Source: JBQTJN01 sp052387095 (GTDB taxonomy: Bacteria > Pseudomonadota > Alphaproteobacteria > Micavibrionales > Micavibrionaceae). Taken from it: a stretch of DNA of 35,937 nt. Positions 22,368 to 31,068 of this stretch are shown here, in pieces. The stretch spans positions 1 to 35,937 of the forward strand of contig JBQTJN010000063.1 in the NCBI GenBank assembly GCA_052387095.1, in the 5' to 3' direction. The notes beneath the pieces were generated by a model that saw nothing but the letters and a program-made list of their open reading frames with translations, was not told the origin of the DNA and did not search any database. The position numbers were made by a program, and so were the translations under genes. Positions within the stretch are counted from its first letter, which is position 1. The number at the start of each line of letters is the position of its first letter.

Positions 22368-24596
22368 TTACATGAAACTCTGCGGATCGATATCAATATA
22401 GACGCGGATGTTCGACGGCACCTTGTGCTTTGAAACCCATTTATTGATGATTTTTTGCAAGGGCAGGTTTTTGTCCGCGCGCACCAGCAGGCGATAGCGG
22501 TACTTGCCGCGCAGGCGCGCCATCGGCGCCGGTGCGGGGCCCAGAGTCTGAATCCCCTGCCCCTGCGGCGCGGAACGGCCCAGGGCTTTTGCCAGTTCGA
22601 TCACCTTTCCCTCCTCACGGCCCGCCACGATGATCCCGGCGAGGCGGCTATAGGGCGGCATGTGCGCGGCCTGGCGTTCATGCGCCTCGACCTCGAGGAA
22701 TTTATCGCGCTCCCCGGCGGCCAGCGCCTTCATGATGCGGTGATCGGGCATCCAGGTCTGCAGGTACACGAAACCCTTTTTCTGTTCACGGCCCGCACGG
22801 CCCGCGACCTGATAGAGAAGCTGATAGGTGCGCTCCGCCGCGCGCAGTTCGCCCCCCGTAAGACCAAGATCGGCATCAATGACACCGACGCAGGTCAAAT
22901 GCGGGAAATGATGGCCCTTGGCGATGATCTGGGTGCCGACGATGATATCGACTTGGCGGTCGCGGATATTATCGAGCATGGACTTGAGCAGGGTGTTGTT
23001 TTCCGCCGTGTCGCTGACCATCATCAGCATGCGCGCATCCGGGAAATATTGCTTCACCTCTTCCATGATGCGCTCGACGCCGGGACCACAGGCGGCAAAA
23101 GAATCGGTGGCCGTGCATTGCGGGCATTTTTTCGGGATCGGCAGATTATAGCCGCAATGATGGCATTCGAGGCGGCCGGTTTTTTTGTGCTCAACCAGCC
23201 ACGATGTGCAGCGCGGGCATCCCATGCGGTGTCCGCAGGAGCGGCAGAGCGTGAGCGGCGCATAGCCGCGCCGATTGAGGAACAGGAGAACCTGCTCCCC
23301 GTCCGCAAGCGTTTTTTCCATGATGGATTTGAGCTTGGGCGCAATGAAATGCTGGCGCCCGGGTTTATTCTCCCGCATGTCGATGATTGCGATGTCGGGC
23401 ATGCGGGCGCCGCCAAAACGGTCAGGCAGGTGCAGGTGTTCGTAGCGCCCGGTCCAGGCATTCTGGATGGTTTCCAGAGACGGCGTGGCCGACACCAGCA
23501 GGACCGGGATCTGCGCGAGGTGTGCGCGCACCACCGCCATGTCGCGGGCGTGGTAGATAACGCCGTCTTCCTGCTTGTAGGCTGGGTCGTGTTCTTCATC
23601 GACAATGATAAGGCCGAGATCGGCATAGGGCAGGAACAGAGCCGAACGCGCGCCGACGACAACCTTGGTTTCGCCCTGCGCAACGCCGCGCCAGACGATG
23701 CGGCGCTGGGCCGGAGACAAATGCGAATGCCAGAGCGCGGGGGCGCAGCCAAAGCGTGCTTTGAAACGATCGAGGAAGGCATTTGAAAGCGCGATTTCCG
23801 GCAGCAGGATCAGCGCCTGTTTATCCTGGCGGATCGCTTCGGCGACGGCTTCGAAATACACTTCCGTTTTACCGGCGCCCGTCACACCATCGAGCAAAGC
23901 GGCGTGGTAGCCGCCCTTGCGGACAAAATCCGTTACATGGTCCGCTACCCCGGCCTGGGCGGCTGAAAGCTCCGGGCCTTTTTTGGCGGGGTCGGGATGG
24001 CGGCCGGGCGAGACGGAGAATACATCCAGCTCCTGCAGGTAATTTTTCTCAACGAGCGCTTTAACAACGGAAGCAGAAGAGCCCGTGTCTTCGGCAATTT
24101 CCGCGGCGCGGCGGGTTTTTCCGTCCTGCATGAGTTCAAGAATTTTTTTTCGTGCGACAGAGAGACCTTTGAGTGTTTGAACATTAAGGGCGGGATTTAC
24201 CCGGTAAGCTTTTGACGATTTCGGCGGATCGAGTGCGCGCGGGGAAGAGAGGGACATTTTGAGAACGCTGCCTTTTGCGCTCATCGTGTAATTGGCGACC
24301 CAGTCGATAAAGGTGCGCTGTGATTCCGCCATTGGTGTCATGTCGAATTTCGAAATGATTGTTTTCAGCTTCGCCAGTTCGGCGCTGCCTTCCGCTTCGC
24401 CCCAGACGACGCCGATCACCTCACGGGGGCCGAGCGGCACGAGTACATAATCGCCAGGACCCAGATCCATACCGGCAGGCACGAGATAATCATAGGCCTT
24501 GTCGACAGGATAGGGCACGAGGACACGGCGCAGGGCAAGGCCGGGAAACTGCGTGTTTTCCTCGAAAAATGTTGCTTGCCCAGAATTTCTTGACAT
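22368..24596 (-). CDS. priA: Primosomal protein N' (PriA helicase)
   Basis: 742 aa. The 3'-5' helicase that reloads the replisome at stalled forks. It shows the N-terminal 3'-DNA-binding domain (VLVPYPVDKAYDYLVP, then GDYVLVPLGPREVIGVVW), Walker A GVTGAGKT (237-244), DEEH (333-336) and VSATPSLE. The zinc-binding insertion has eight Cys at about 451, 454, 460, 463, 478, 481, 491 and 494. Motifs V-VI are VGTQIIAKGHHFP and QVAGRAGR. All metal ligands are present. The start at 24596 gives MSRNSGQATFFEENTQ before the conserved part. It is transcribed away from the transaldolase gene. Confidence 0.97.
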   Translation of the reverse strand: MSRNSGQATFFEENTQFPGLALRRVLVPYPVDKAYDYLVPAGMDLGPGDYVLVPLGPREVIGVVWGEAEGSAELAKLKTIISKFDMTPMAESQRTFIDWVANYTMSAKGSVLKMSLSSPRALDPPKSSKAYRVNPALNVQTLKGLSVARKKILELMQDGKTRRAAEIAEDTGSSASVVKALVEKNYLQELDVFSVSPGRHPDPAKKGPELSAAQAGVADHVTDFVRKGGYHAALLDGVTGAGKTEVYFEAVAEAIRQDKQALILLPEIALSNAFLDRFKARFGCAPALWHSHLSPAQRRIVWRGVAQGETKVVVGARSALFLPYADLGLIIVDEEHDPAYKQEDGVIYHARDMAVVRAHLAQIPVLLVSATPSLETIQNAWTGRYEHLHLPDRFGGARMPDIAIIDMRENKPGRQHFIAPKLKSIMEKTLADGEQVLLFLNRRGYAPLTLCRSCGHRMGCPRCTSWLVEHKKTGRLECHHCGYNLPIPKKCPQCTATDSFAACGPGVERIMEEVKQYFPDARMLMMVSDTAENNTLLKSMLDNIRDRQVDIIVGTQIIAKGHHFPHLTCVGVIDADLGLTGGELRAAERTYQLLYQVAGRAGREQKKGFVYLQTWMPDHRIMKALAAGERDKFLEVEAHERQAAHMPPYSRLAGIIVAGREEGKVIELAKALGRSAPQGQGIQTLGPAPAPMARLRGKYRYRLLVRADKNLPLQKIINKWVSKHKVPSNIRVYIDIDPQSFM

Positions 24597-24807
24597 ATTA
24601 ATTTGAGTTTTATATTTTCAGGAAGATTAGAGTTTAAAACAAAAAGAAGCGTTTATGGGCACATTATTTTCAATACCCGCGCGCCTATGTGAAATCCCGC
24701 GAGGCAGACCTTATACCAACTAAAAGGCAGCATGAAATCCATACTTTTCTCATGCGCCCCCATGAAGATCGCGCTTCTGAACAGCCCCTTGAAATGATCC
24801 TTTGATA

Positions 24808-24823
24808 GCCTTATCAATAAGGC
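24808..24823 (+). promoter_or_regulatory. Small stem-loop in the transaldolase leader
   Basis: gcctta-tcaa-taaggc forms a 6-bp stem 23 bases upstream of the transaldolase ATG and just before its ribosome site (aaggggaga). It might modulate initiation. The rest of the priA-transaldolase gap (24597-24846) holds only two very short open frames without ribosome sites and nothing else I can identify. Confidence 0.25.
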
Positions 24824-24846
24824 ACGCTTAAAGGGGAGATTGGTGC

Positions 24847-25503
24847 ATGAAATTCTTTGTCGATACGGCCGATATTAACGAAATCAAGGATCTTGCTGCG
24901 ACCGGGTTGCTTGATGGTGTCACGACGAACCCTTCCCTGATCGCGAAATCGGGCAAGCAGTTCCTGCCCCTCATCAAGGAAATCTGCCAGGTCGTTAAAG
25001 GCCCAGTCAGCGCCGAAGTGGCCGCCACGGATTATGCAACGATGCGCAAGGAAGCCGAGATACTGCGCAAGATCGCCGATCACGTTGCGGTGAAAGTGCC
25101 GCTGACGCCGGATGGATTGAAAGTCTGCAAGGAATTATCCGATGGCGGCACGATGGTGAACGTGACGTTGTGCTTTTCCGCCGCGCAGGCGATATTGGCT
25201 GCGAAAGCGGGCGCAGCGTTCGTGTCGCCCTTTGTAGGACGCCTTGATGATATCGGCGAGAACGGGCTGGAGCTGATCGCCGACATCATGACCATCTATG
25301 ATAATTACGGGTATTTCGACACGGAAGTATTGGTCGCCTCTGTGCGCAACCCGATCCATATTGTCGAGGCTGCGAAAATGGGCGCCCATGTCGCGACCTG
25401 CCCGCCGAGCGTGATCCGCCAGCTTTATAATCACCCGCTGACGGATAAGGGTCTCGCCGCGTTTGTCGAGGACTGGAAGAAGACGGGCCAGTCGATTCTT
25501 TAA
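24847..25503 (+). CDS. Transaldolase (TalC / fructose-6-phosphate aldolase type)
   Basis: 218 aa, the size of the short class I family that includes TalC and FSA. It moves a dihydroxyacetone unit between sugar phosphates in the pentose phosphate pathway, or cleaves fructose 6-phosphate. Key parts are MKFFVDTADINEI, DGVTTNPSLIAK (24-34), catalytic Lys83 in VAVKVPLTPDG, VTLCFSAAQAILAAKAGA and VSPFVGRLDDIG. The C-terminus keeps IRQLYNHPLTDKGLAAFVEDW. Sequence alone does not fully separate transaldolase from the aldolase. The ribosome site aaggggaga is well placed. It is transcribed away from priA, alongside DUF484-xerC. Confidence 0.93.
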   Translation: MKFFVDTADINEIKDLAATGLLDGVTTNPSLIAKSGKQFLPLIKEICQVVKGPVSAEVAATDYATMRKEAEILRKIADHVAVKVPLTPDGLKVCKELSDGGTMVNVTLCFSAAQAILAAKAGAAFVSPFVGRLDDIGENGLELIADIMTIYDNYGYFDTEVLVASVRNPIHIVEAAKMGAHVATCPPSVIRQLYNHPLTDKGLAAFVEDWKKTGQSIL

Positions 25504-25509
25504 TTTTCC

Positions 25510-25587
25510 CGTCATCCTGAGCCGTAAGGCGAAGGATCTTTCCCTGCAGGATATATTTAAGATCCCTCGCTTTCGCTCGGGATGACG
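25510..25587. repeat. Palindromic repeat, type E
   Basis: Outer arms cgtcatcctgagcc and ctcgggatgacg, inner arms gaaggatctt and aagatccctcgc. The same overall plan as types A and B but a different sequence. It lies between the transaldolase and DUF484 genes. Confidence 0.75.
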
Positions 25588-25627
25588 TTATGATATAATT
25601 GTTTATCAATTAAGCCATTCATCCCCT

Positions 25628-26347
25628 ATGTCCGATCCCGTGTCCCAGAAAAAACAACCAACTGAATTAGAGCCTGCGCAGATTCTCGAATATTTGCGCG
25701 CGAATCCGAAATTCCTGCAGCAGAACCCGGAAGCCTGCGACCTGCTGGCGCCGCCGAAGGGCCATGCCGGCAAGGGCGTGGCGGATTTCCAGTCCTACAT
25801 GATTCAGCGGCTTAAGGCCGATAAAGAAGATGTGCTGAATACCAGCCGCACCATTGTCGAGAACACGCGCGCCAACATGAACAACCAGCAGCGGATTCAC
25901 ACTGCCGTATTGCGGCTGCTCGAAGCGAATAATTTTGACGATTTCATTCATACGATCACGATGGACCTGTCTACTATTTTGAATGTCGATATTGCCGTAC
26001 TGGTGGTGGAATCAAACGATGAGGAAATTCCGCATGTGCATACATCGGGAATCCGCATGATCCCGCCAGGCACGGTGCAGAAATGGATGCAGGGCAAGAA
26101 TGCGCTACTGCAGGATGATATTTCCGGAATCGAGCCGATCTATGGCGGCGGCGCCACGCTGGTGCGCTCGCAGATCCTGCTGCGCATCGGCATTTCAATG
26201 GACACCCCGCCGGCGATCCTAGCCTTCGGCAGCCGCGTGCCTGATATGTTCCAGGAGGGACAAGCTACCGACCAGATTTTATTTCTGGCACGCGTGATTG
26301 AGCGTGCCTTTCGCATGTGGCTGACACAGCCCGCTGGCGAGACATGA
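25628..26347 (+). CDS. DUF484 family protein
   Basis: 239 aa. DUF484 proteins have a GAF-like fold and are very often encoded beside xerC, but their role is unknown. Here residues 17-36 (PAQILEYLRANPKFLQQNPE) are the family's opening motif, followed by a helix (VADFQSYMIQRLKADKE) and a GAF-like alpha/beta domain from about 95 to 230 containing VDIAVLVVESNDEE and ILAFGSRVPDMFQEGQATDQILFLARVIERAF. Its stop overlaps the next ATG as ATGA, so DUF484, the acetyltransferase and xerC make one operon. Confidence 0.88.
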   Translation: MSDPVSQKKQPTELEPAQILEYLRANPKFLQQNPEACDLLAPPKGHAGKGVADFQSYMIQRLKADKEDVLNTSRTIVENTRANMNNQQRIHTAVLRLLEANNFDDFIHTITMDLSTILNVDIAVLVVESNDEEIPHVHTSGIRMIPPGTVQKWMQGKNALLQDDISGIEPIYGGGATLVRSQILLRIGISMDTPPAILAFGSRVPDMFQEGQATDQILFLARVIERAFRMWLTQPAGET

Positions 26348-26763
26348 CCGTAAAAATCATCGAGCGCGATGTCAGCAAAGCCGAATTGCAAAAGATGCTC
26401 GATGATTTCAACGTTCTTCAGCTCCATCATGGCGTTCCCGTGCTGGAACAGGAGCGCTGTGGATTTGTAGCGGAAGACCATGGGAAATTTGTCGGCCTCG
26501 CCAGCGGACTTATTCATCATCATTGGTTTTACCTGACGGATCTCTGGCTGGAAAAACCTTACAGGCGGCAAGGTTGGGGCAGCGTCTTGCTGACTCAACT
26601 TGAAGAAAAGATCAAAATAAAAGGTGTAAACCATATATACACCTGGACCGCCAGTTATGAGGCTCCGCCCTTTTATAAAAATTGCGGTTATGAAATTTTT
26701 TGTGAACTTGAAAATTATTATCCTAATGGACATCACCGTATAGGATTGAGGAAAACCTTATGA
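26344..26763 (+). CDS. GNAT-family N-acetyltransferase
   Basis: 139 aa from the ATG at 26344 that overlaps the DUF484 stop. It is a single GNAT domain: FVGLASGLIHHHWFYLTDLWLEKPYRRQGWGSVLL contains the beta4 strand (YLTDLWL) and the acetyl-CoA loop Y-R-R-Q-G-W-G-S (the Q/R-x-x-G-x-G/A motif), and the A-PPFYKNCGYEIF segment gives the late N/Y-G-F/Y feature. The substrate is unknown. It sits between DUF484 and xerC, genes that are usually adjacent, and shares ATGA overlaps with both. Its DNA is more A+T-rich near the 3' end than its neighbours, which hints at insertion. Confidence 0.88.
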   Translation: MTVKIIERDVSKAELQKMLDDFNVLQLHHGVPVLEQERCGFVAEDHGKFVGLASGLIHHHWFYLTDLWLEKPYRRQGWGSVLLTQLEEKIKIKGVNHIYTWTASYEAPPFYKNCGYEIFCELENYYPNGHHRIGLRKTL

Positions 26764-27689
26764 AACCAGACATCCTTGCCCTCTGCGCCGACGACCTAGC
26801 CGGGATGCTGGGGCGGTGGAGCGAATGGCTGGAATTTGAAAAGAACATGTCGCGCCACACGATCCGCGCCTATGAAGGCGACGCCGCGCATTTTGTAACA
26901 TTTATGCGCGATCACCTGGGCAACCCGCCGGGGCTTAATGATTTGTCCGGGATGGCGTTGCGGGATTTCCGCGGCTGGATGTCGAAAAAGGCGCTGGGCG
27001 GCGCCTCGAATGCTTCGCGTGCGCGGTCTTTGTCGGGTGTGAAGAATTTTCTCAACTGGCTGGATCACCAGGGCATCCTGCACAACGCCGCGATCAAAAA
27101 TGTGCGGACACCCAAGCTGGCGCATAAATTGCCGCGCCCTCTCCATGAAAAACAGGCTTTCGCGCTGCTGGACAAGGCAGCAGAAGGCGCCTCATGGATA
27201 GGCTTGCGCGATCATACGCTGTTTATGTTGCTCTATGGTTGCGGGTTACGGATCGATGAGGCGCTGGCCTTGGATATAGGGCATATGCCCAAGGATGGGT
27301 ATTTACGGGTGCTCGGTAAGGGGCGCAAAGAGCGGCAGGTGCCGGTACTGGAGAATGTCCAATCCGCACTTGGGCAATATTTAAAAGCCTGCCCTTACCC
27401 AGGAGATGCAGCCCGCGCAATTTTTGTAGGCGTACGCGGCGAGCGATTGAATGCGGGTGTGGCGCAGCGGCAGATGCGTAATTTGCGCAAAAGCATCGGC
27501 CTGCCGGAAACGGCAACGCCACACGCGCTGCGGCATAGCTTTGCGACGCATTTATTGCAGAACGGTGCGAATTTGCGCGAGATCCAGGAATTGCTGGGGC
27601 ATGCGTCTTTAAGCACGACGCAACGCTATACCGAGGTGAACGCGGAAGAGCTGATCAAAATTTATAAGGCTTCGCATCCGCGTGCCTGA
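26760..27689 (+). CDS. xerC: Site-specific tyrosine recombinase XerC
   Basis: 309 aa. With XerD it resolves chromosome dimers at dif. The N-terminal SAM-like core-binding domain (about 12-105, FEKNMSRHTIRAYEGDAAHFV) precedes a catalytic domain with the full set: Arg164 (CGLRIDE), Lys187 (LGKGRKER), His255 and Arg258 (PHALRHSFATHLL), His281 (LGHASLSTTQRYTEV) and nucleophile Tyr290. The ATG overlaps the acetyltransferase stop. The DUF484-xerC pairing supports XerC over XerD or a phage integrase. Its TGA at 27687-27689 is directly followed by the lpdA stop on the other strand. Confidence 0.93.
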   Translation: MKPDILALCADDLAGMLGRWSEWLEFEKNMSRHTIRAYEGDAAHFVTFMRDHLGNPPGLNDLSGMALRDFRGWMSKKALGGASNASRARSLSGVKNFLNWLDHQGILHNAAIKNVRTPKLAHKLPRPLHEKQAFALLDKAAEGASWIGLRDHTLFMLLYGCGLRIDEALALDIGHMPKDGYLRVLGKGRKERQVPVLENVQSALGQYLKACPYPGDAARAIFVGVRGERLNAGVAQRQMRNLRKSIGLPETATPHALRHSFATHLLQNGANLREIQELLGHASLSTTQRYTEVNAEELIKIYKASHPRA

Positions 27690-29102
27690 TTAAATATGAA
27701 TCGGGCGTTTGGCCACGGCGAGCGCGGCTTCCTTCACGGCTTCTTCCAGTGTCGGATGGGCGTGGCATGTGCGGGCGATATCTTCCGCGCTGCCGTCGAA
27801 TTCCATGGCGAGCACGACTTCGGCAATTAATGTCCCCGCTTCGGGCCCCAGAATGTGGCAGCCGAGAATGCGGTCGGTTTTAGCGTCGGCCAGGATTTTC
27901 ACAAAGCCATCCGTTGAGCCCATGGCGCGGGCGCGGCCATTGGCCATGAAGGGGAATTTTCCAATGTTGTAGGCGATGCCGTCTTTTTTGAGTTGTTCCT
28001 CGGTTTTGCCGACGCTGGCAATTTCAGGCCAGGTATAAACAACGCTCGGAACGAGGTCGTAATTGATGTGGCCGCTCTGACCTGACAGCATTTCGGCAAG
28101 AATGACGCCCTCGTCCTCGGCCTTGTGCGCGAGCATCGGGCCTTTAATCACATCACCGATGGCATAGATGCCCGGTACGCTGGTCTGGAAATGATCATCG
28201 ACCGCGATGCGGCCGCGATCGTCGGTCTTGATGCCGGCGCTCTCAAGGCCGAGATTGGCGGTGTAAGCCTTGCGGCCAATCGCCACGAGAACAATATCCG
28301 CGCTCATTTTTTCCTCTGCGCCGCCCCCCGCCTCCGCGGGGGCAGGCTTGGCGGGTTCGATCATGAGATCGACGCCCTTGCCGGTATTTTTTGCCGCCGT
28401 GACCTTGCTGGAGAGTTTGAATTCGATTCCCTGTTTTTTGAAAATCTTCAGAGCTTCTTTGCGGATTTTCTCATCCATGCCGGGCAGGATATTGTCCAGA
28501 TATTCGATGACGGTGACCTGCGCGCCGAGACGCCCCCAGACCGTGCCCATTTCGAGACCGATCACGCCGCCGCCGATGACGATCATTTTCTTCGGGACTT
28601 CGGTGAGTTCGAGCGCGCCTTCGGAGGAGACAATGCGTTTTTCATCGATTTCGATGCCGGGCAGCGAAATTACATCCGAGCCGGTGGCGATGATGATATG
28701 TTTCGCCTCGTAAACCGTTCCCGCTACCTCGACCTTGCCGGGGTCCGCGATTTTTCCCGAGCCCTTCAAATGCGTGATCTTGTTTTTCTTGAACAGGAAT
28801 TCGATGCCCTTCGTGTTGGCCAGCACAACTTCATCCTTGAAGTTCATCATGGCATCCAGATTGAGCGAGAGCTTGCCGATTTTAATGCCCATGTGATCGA
28901 AATGTTTTTCGGCGGCCTCGTATTTTTCGGAAGCGCTGAGCAAGGCCTTCGAGGGGATGCAGCCGATATTGAGACATGTGCCGCCAAGACTTTCCCGCTT
29001 TTCAACGCAGGCGGTTTTGAAACCGAGCTGGGCGCAGCGGATGGCGCAGACATAACCGCCGGGACCGGCGCCGATTACGATGACATCAAATTTTTCTGAC
29101 AT
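27690..29102 (-). CDS. lpdA: Dihydrolipoyl dehydrogenase (E3)
   Basis: 470 aa. Flavoprotein that re-oxidises dihydrolipoamide of 2-oxo acid dehydrogenase complexes with NAD+. FAD-binding GAGPGGYVCA (11-20), redox disulfide Cys43/Cys48 in GGTCLNIGCIPSKALL, NAD-binding GGGVIGLEMGTVWGRLG, second FAD motif YAIGDVIKGPMLAHKAEDEG, and the base His449 with Glu454 in HAHPTLEE are all present. An Ala/Pro/Gly-rich stretch (AKPAPAEAGGGAEEK, about 253-268) is inserted in the NAD domain. Probably the E3 for the 2-oxoglutarate complex whose E2 gene (odhB) lies about 2 kb upstream on the same strand. A ggaaaag ribosome site precedes the ATG. Confidence 0.96.
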   Translation of the reverse strand: MSEKFDVIVIGAGPGGYVCAIRCAQLGFKTACVEKRESLGGTCLNIGCIPSKALLSASEKYEAAEKHFDHMGIKIGKLSLNLDAMMNFKDEVVLANTKGIEFLFKKNKITHLKGSGKIADPGKVEVAGTVYEAKHIIIATGSDVISLPGIEIDEKRIVSSEGALELTEVPKKMIVIGGGVIGLEMGTVWGRLGAQVTVIEYLDNILPGMDEKIRKEALKIFKKQGIEFKLSSKVTAAKNTGKGVDLMIEPAKPAPAEAGGGAEEKMSADIVLVAIGRKAYTANLGLESAGIKTDDRGRIAVDDHFQTSVPGIYAIGDVIKGPMLAHKAEDEGVILAEMLSGQSGHINYDLVPSVVYTWPEIASVGKTEEQLKKDGIAYNIGKFPFMANGRARAMGSTDGFVKILADAKTDRILGCHILGPEAGTLIAEVVLAMEFDGSAEDIARTCHAHPTLEEAVKEAALAVAKRPIHI

Positions 29103-29191
29103 TTTTCTTTTCCGAATGGTTGCCGCATTCGAGGACCATAGCGAAAAACCCCGCTTTTATAAAGAGGCTTTAAAAAACGCGGAAAACCGCT

Positions 29192-30151
29192 ATGATTGTG
29201 CATATTATGCCCGATCACTCCCCTCATATTTATGACCATATGCAGGAAGCCGTTGATATCGTGGCGGGAAGCGCACATCCAACCAACAAGATTGCGGCGA
29301 CGATTGCAGGGGACGGTTATGCGCTGTCCTTCACGAATTACTGGCCGCCCGGGATTCTTGAGAAGATCGGCACGGAAACGCGCATCGGAAATTCAAGCGG
29401 GACGATTCATGCGGAGACAGCCTGCCTGATCAAGGCGCCGGTGACGAAAGGCGCGGCGATGTTCGTGACCGACCCGCCCTGTCCCAACTGCATCAAGAAT
29501 ATGGCGGAGGCCGGAATTTACCGCCTTTATATCGATCACAAAGGATTCGACAAGGATTTTGCACAGCGCCGCGGCGAAGATTTCAGAAACCTGTCGCTGC
29601 ATATGTGTGAAAAAGCGGCCATCGATATTTACAAGATTTACCGCAGGGAAAAACGGGTGGAAACGATTTTCAAAACGCCGGAATATTACAAGCCGCCGAT
29701 TGAAAATCCGGCCGTGACAGAGAAAATCGCGGGGGCGAACGACGGGGTTTTTAAATCCTGCATCGAGAAAATGCAGCGCGTTTACAGGGAGCGGGATTTC
29801 GCGCTGACACTGACGCGCGGACCGGCGGGTGAATTTTTTATGATCGCGGCGGACGCCCACCCGATGCCGGGTTATACGAGCGATACGCTGGAGGAGACGG
29901 GTGAGAAATACAGCCTGATTTTGCATCCTCTCAACCGCGTGACGATGACGGCCGCGCGCAAGGGATTCATAATCGAAAAAGATTTCGTCTTTTCACGCGA
30001 CGTGCCGACGGCGCGGGGTCTCGTCAATCTGGTTGGTATGAGCATCCCGGACCTGACGATTCAAAATTTTGAGAAAGCGCGCGATCCTTCAGGGCTGCAA
30101 GCGTTGCGGCAATTAGAAAATGCAGGAATTTTAAAAATCCAATTATTTTAA
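29192..30151 (+). CDS. CMP/dCMP-type deaminase domain protein with degenerate second copy
   Basis: 319 aa. The N-terminal half is a zinc-dependent cytidine/deoxycytidylate deaminase-fold domain: H-A-E at 73-75 (TIHAETACL) and P-C-x-x-C at 96-100 (DPPCPNCIKNM), the two zinc motifs and catalytic Glu intact. From about 185 on, the sequence repeats the same strand-helix rhythm (SLILHPLNRVTMTAARKGFI, then FVFSRDVPTARGLVNLVGM and ENAGILKIQLF), but H-A-E and the Cys are gone. A tandem deaminase with an inactive second domain is therefore likely. The substrate (dCMP, cytidine, other) is unknown. It is divergent from lpdA, and its stop overlaps the next gene's stop by four bases. Confidence 0.75.
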   Translation: MIVHIMPDHSPHIYDHMQEAVDIVAGSAHPTNKIAATIAGDGYALSFTNYWPPGILEKIGTETRIGNSSGTIHAETACLIKAPVTKGAAMFVTDPPCPNCIKNMAEAGIYRLYIDHKGFDKDFAQRRGEDFRNLSLHMCEKAAIDIYKIYRREKRVETIFKTPEYYKPPIENPAVTEKIAGANDGVFKSCIEKMQRVYRERDFALTLTRGPAGEFFMIAADAHPMPGYTSDTLEETGEKYSLILHPLNRVTMTAARKGFIIEKDFVFSRDVPTARGLVNLVGMSIPDLTIQNFEKARDPSGLQALRQLENAGILKIQLF

Positions 30152-30987
30152 AAAGTTTCCGGCAATAATTTGGGATAATGGCCTTCACCCGAGGATATTG
30201 CAGCCTGCTGTTTTACCTCTTGATAAACATCTTTTCGTTCAGCTCTGGGCGCGCGGTGAAATATATTTTCATCCACTCGTAGCATAAACTTATTCACCAA
30301 TCCGCTTTGGTTCATATAGTCTTTGCATTTATTGTCGGGATCTCTCAAAATTTCTTCGCAGGCCTTTAAGTTGGAATTCTCCGCAAGCTTTCTGACATTT
30401 TCTTCAGAGATCAATAAAATGACGGCGCTACCATCATCCATAATCATTGTTTGAAACAACTCCTCGTCAAGAGCGGCATTAAGCGCCTCTCCTATGGATC
30501 TTACGGGATCAAGTTTTCCATCAATATCGTACGTGATTTTATAGCCTGCAGGGGCGTTGTGTTCTTTCGCTTCCCAGACTTGATCTATATGGGCACCCCA
30601 TGTAACGGTCTTGAAATATTTCAGGACGTTCGTTCGCTCCGCTACTTTCTGCAGGTAGGGTTTGATCAAATTTATGAATGCGGCAGCATCTTGCCCTTTT
30701 ATTTCTTTAAGCAGATCTTCAGGTATGTTAACCGTATCTTCACCATCTCTCATAAGAGTGTTACATGCGATGCCTTTTTCCTTGCCGAAAAAATTTTCAA
30801 CTTCTGTAAACAGTGAGTTCATTTCATTTTGATCAAGCTTCCAGCAGGGAATTTTGACTTTGAGCGACTCTTGTTGCGGAAAAGCTTCTTTAGGCAAAGC
30901 TGTTAGCAAGGCATAAATCAAATCTTTCGCATTAGGCGTTTGATTTTGAAATTGCTGCGTCGTTCCTGTGATTTGAAGACCCGTCAT
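30148..30987 (-). CDS. Unknown AT-rich gene, 279 aa
   Basis: ATG at 30987 is preceded by aagggg; the stop TAA overlaps the deaminase stop on the other strand. The predicted product is soluble and Lys/Asp/Glu-rich, without a signal peptide or membrane segment. It has a Gln/Thr-rich N-terminus (TGLQITGTTQQFQNQTPNA), a middle segment (YFKTVTWGAHIDQVW) and a polar C-terminal part. The start region is unlike any motif I know; an effector-like or phage-like origin is conceivable. The gene and its 80-base upstream gap are clearly richer in A+T than the surroundings, suggesting recent acquisition between the odhB and lpdA genes. Confidence 0.65.
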   Translation of the reverse strand: MTGLQITGTTQQFQNQTPNAKDLIYALLTALPKEAFPQQESLKVKIPCWKLDQNEMNSLFTEVENFFGKEKGIACNTLMRDGEDTVNIPEDLLKEIKGQDAAAFINLIKPYLQKVAERTNVLKYFKTVTWGAHIDQVWEAKEHNAPAGYKITYDIDGKLDPVRSIGEALNAALDEELFQTMIMDDGSAVILLISEENVRKLAENSNLKACEEILRDPDNKCKDYMNQSGLVNKFMLRVDENIFHRAPRAERKDVYQEVKQQAAISSGEGHYPKLLPETF

Positions 30988-31068
30988 TCCTGCCCCTTGC
31001 TAAGATGGGATAAGAATATACTTTATTTACATAATATTCAAATAAATTTAGATAACTTATTGATATTG

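Noticed and set aside
24597..24846. Two mini-frames of about 21-22 codons between priA and the transaldolase
   Set aside because: Neither has a ribosome site nor a recognisable composition; treated as chance.
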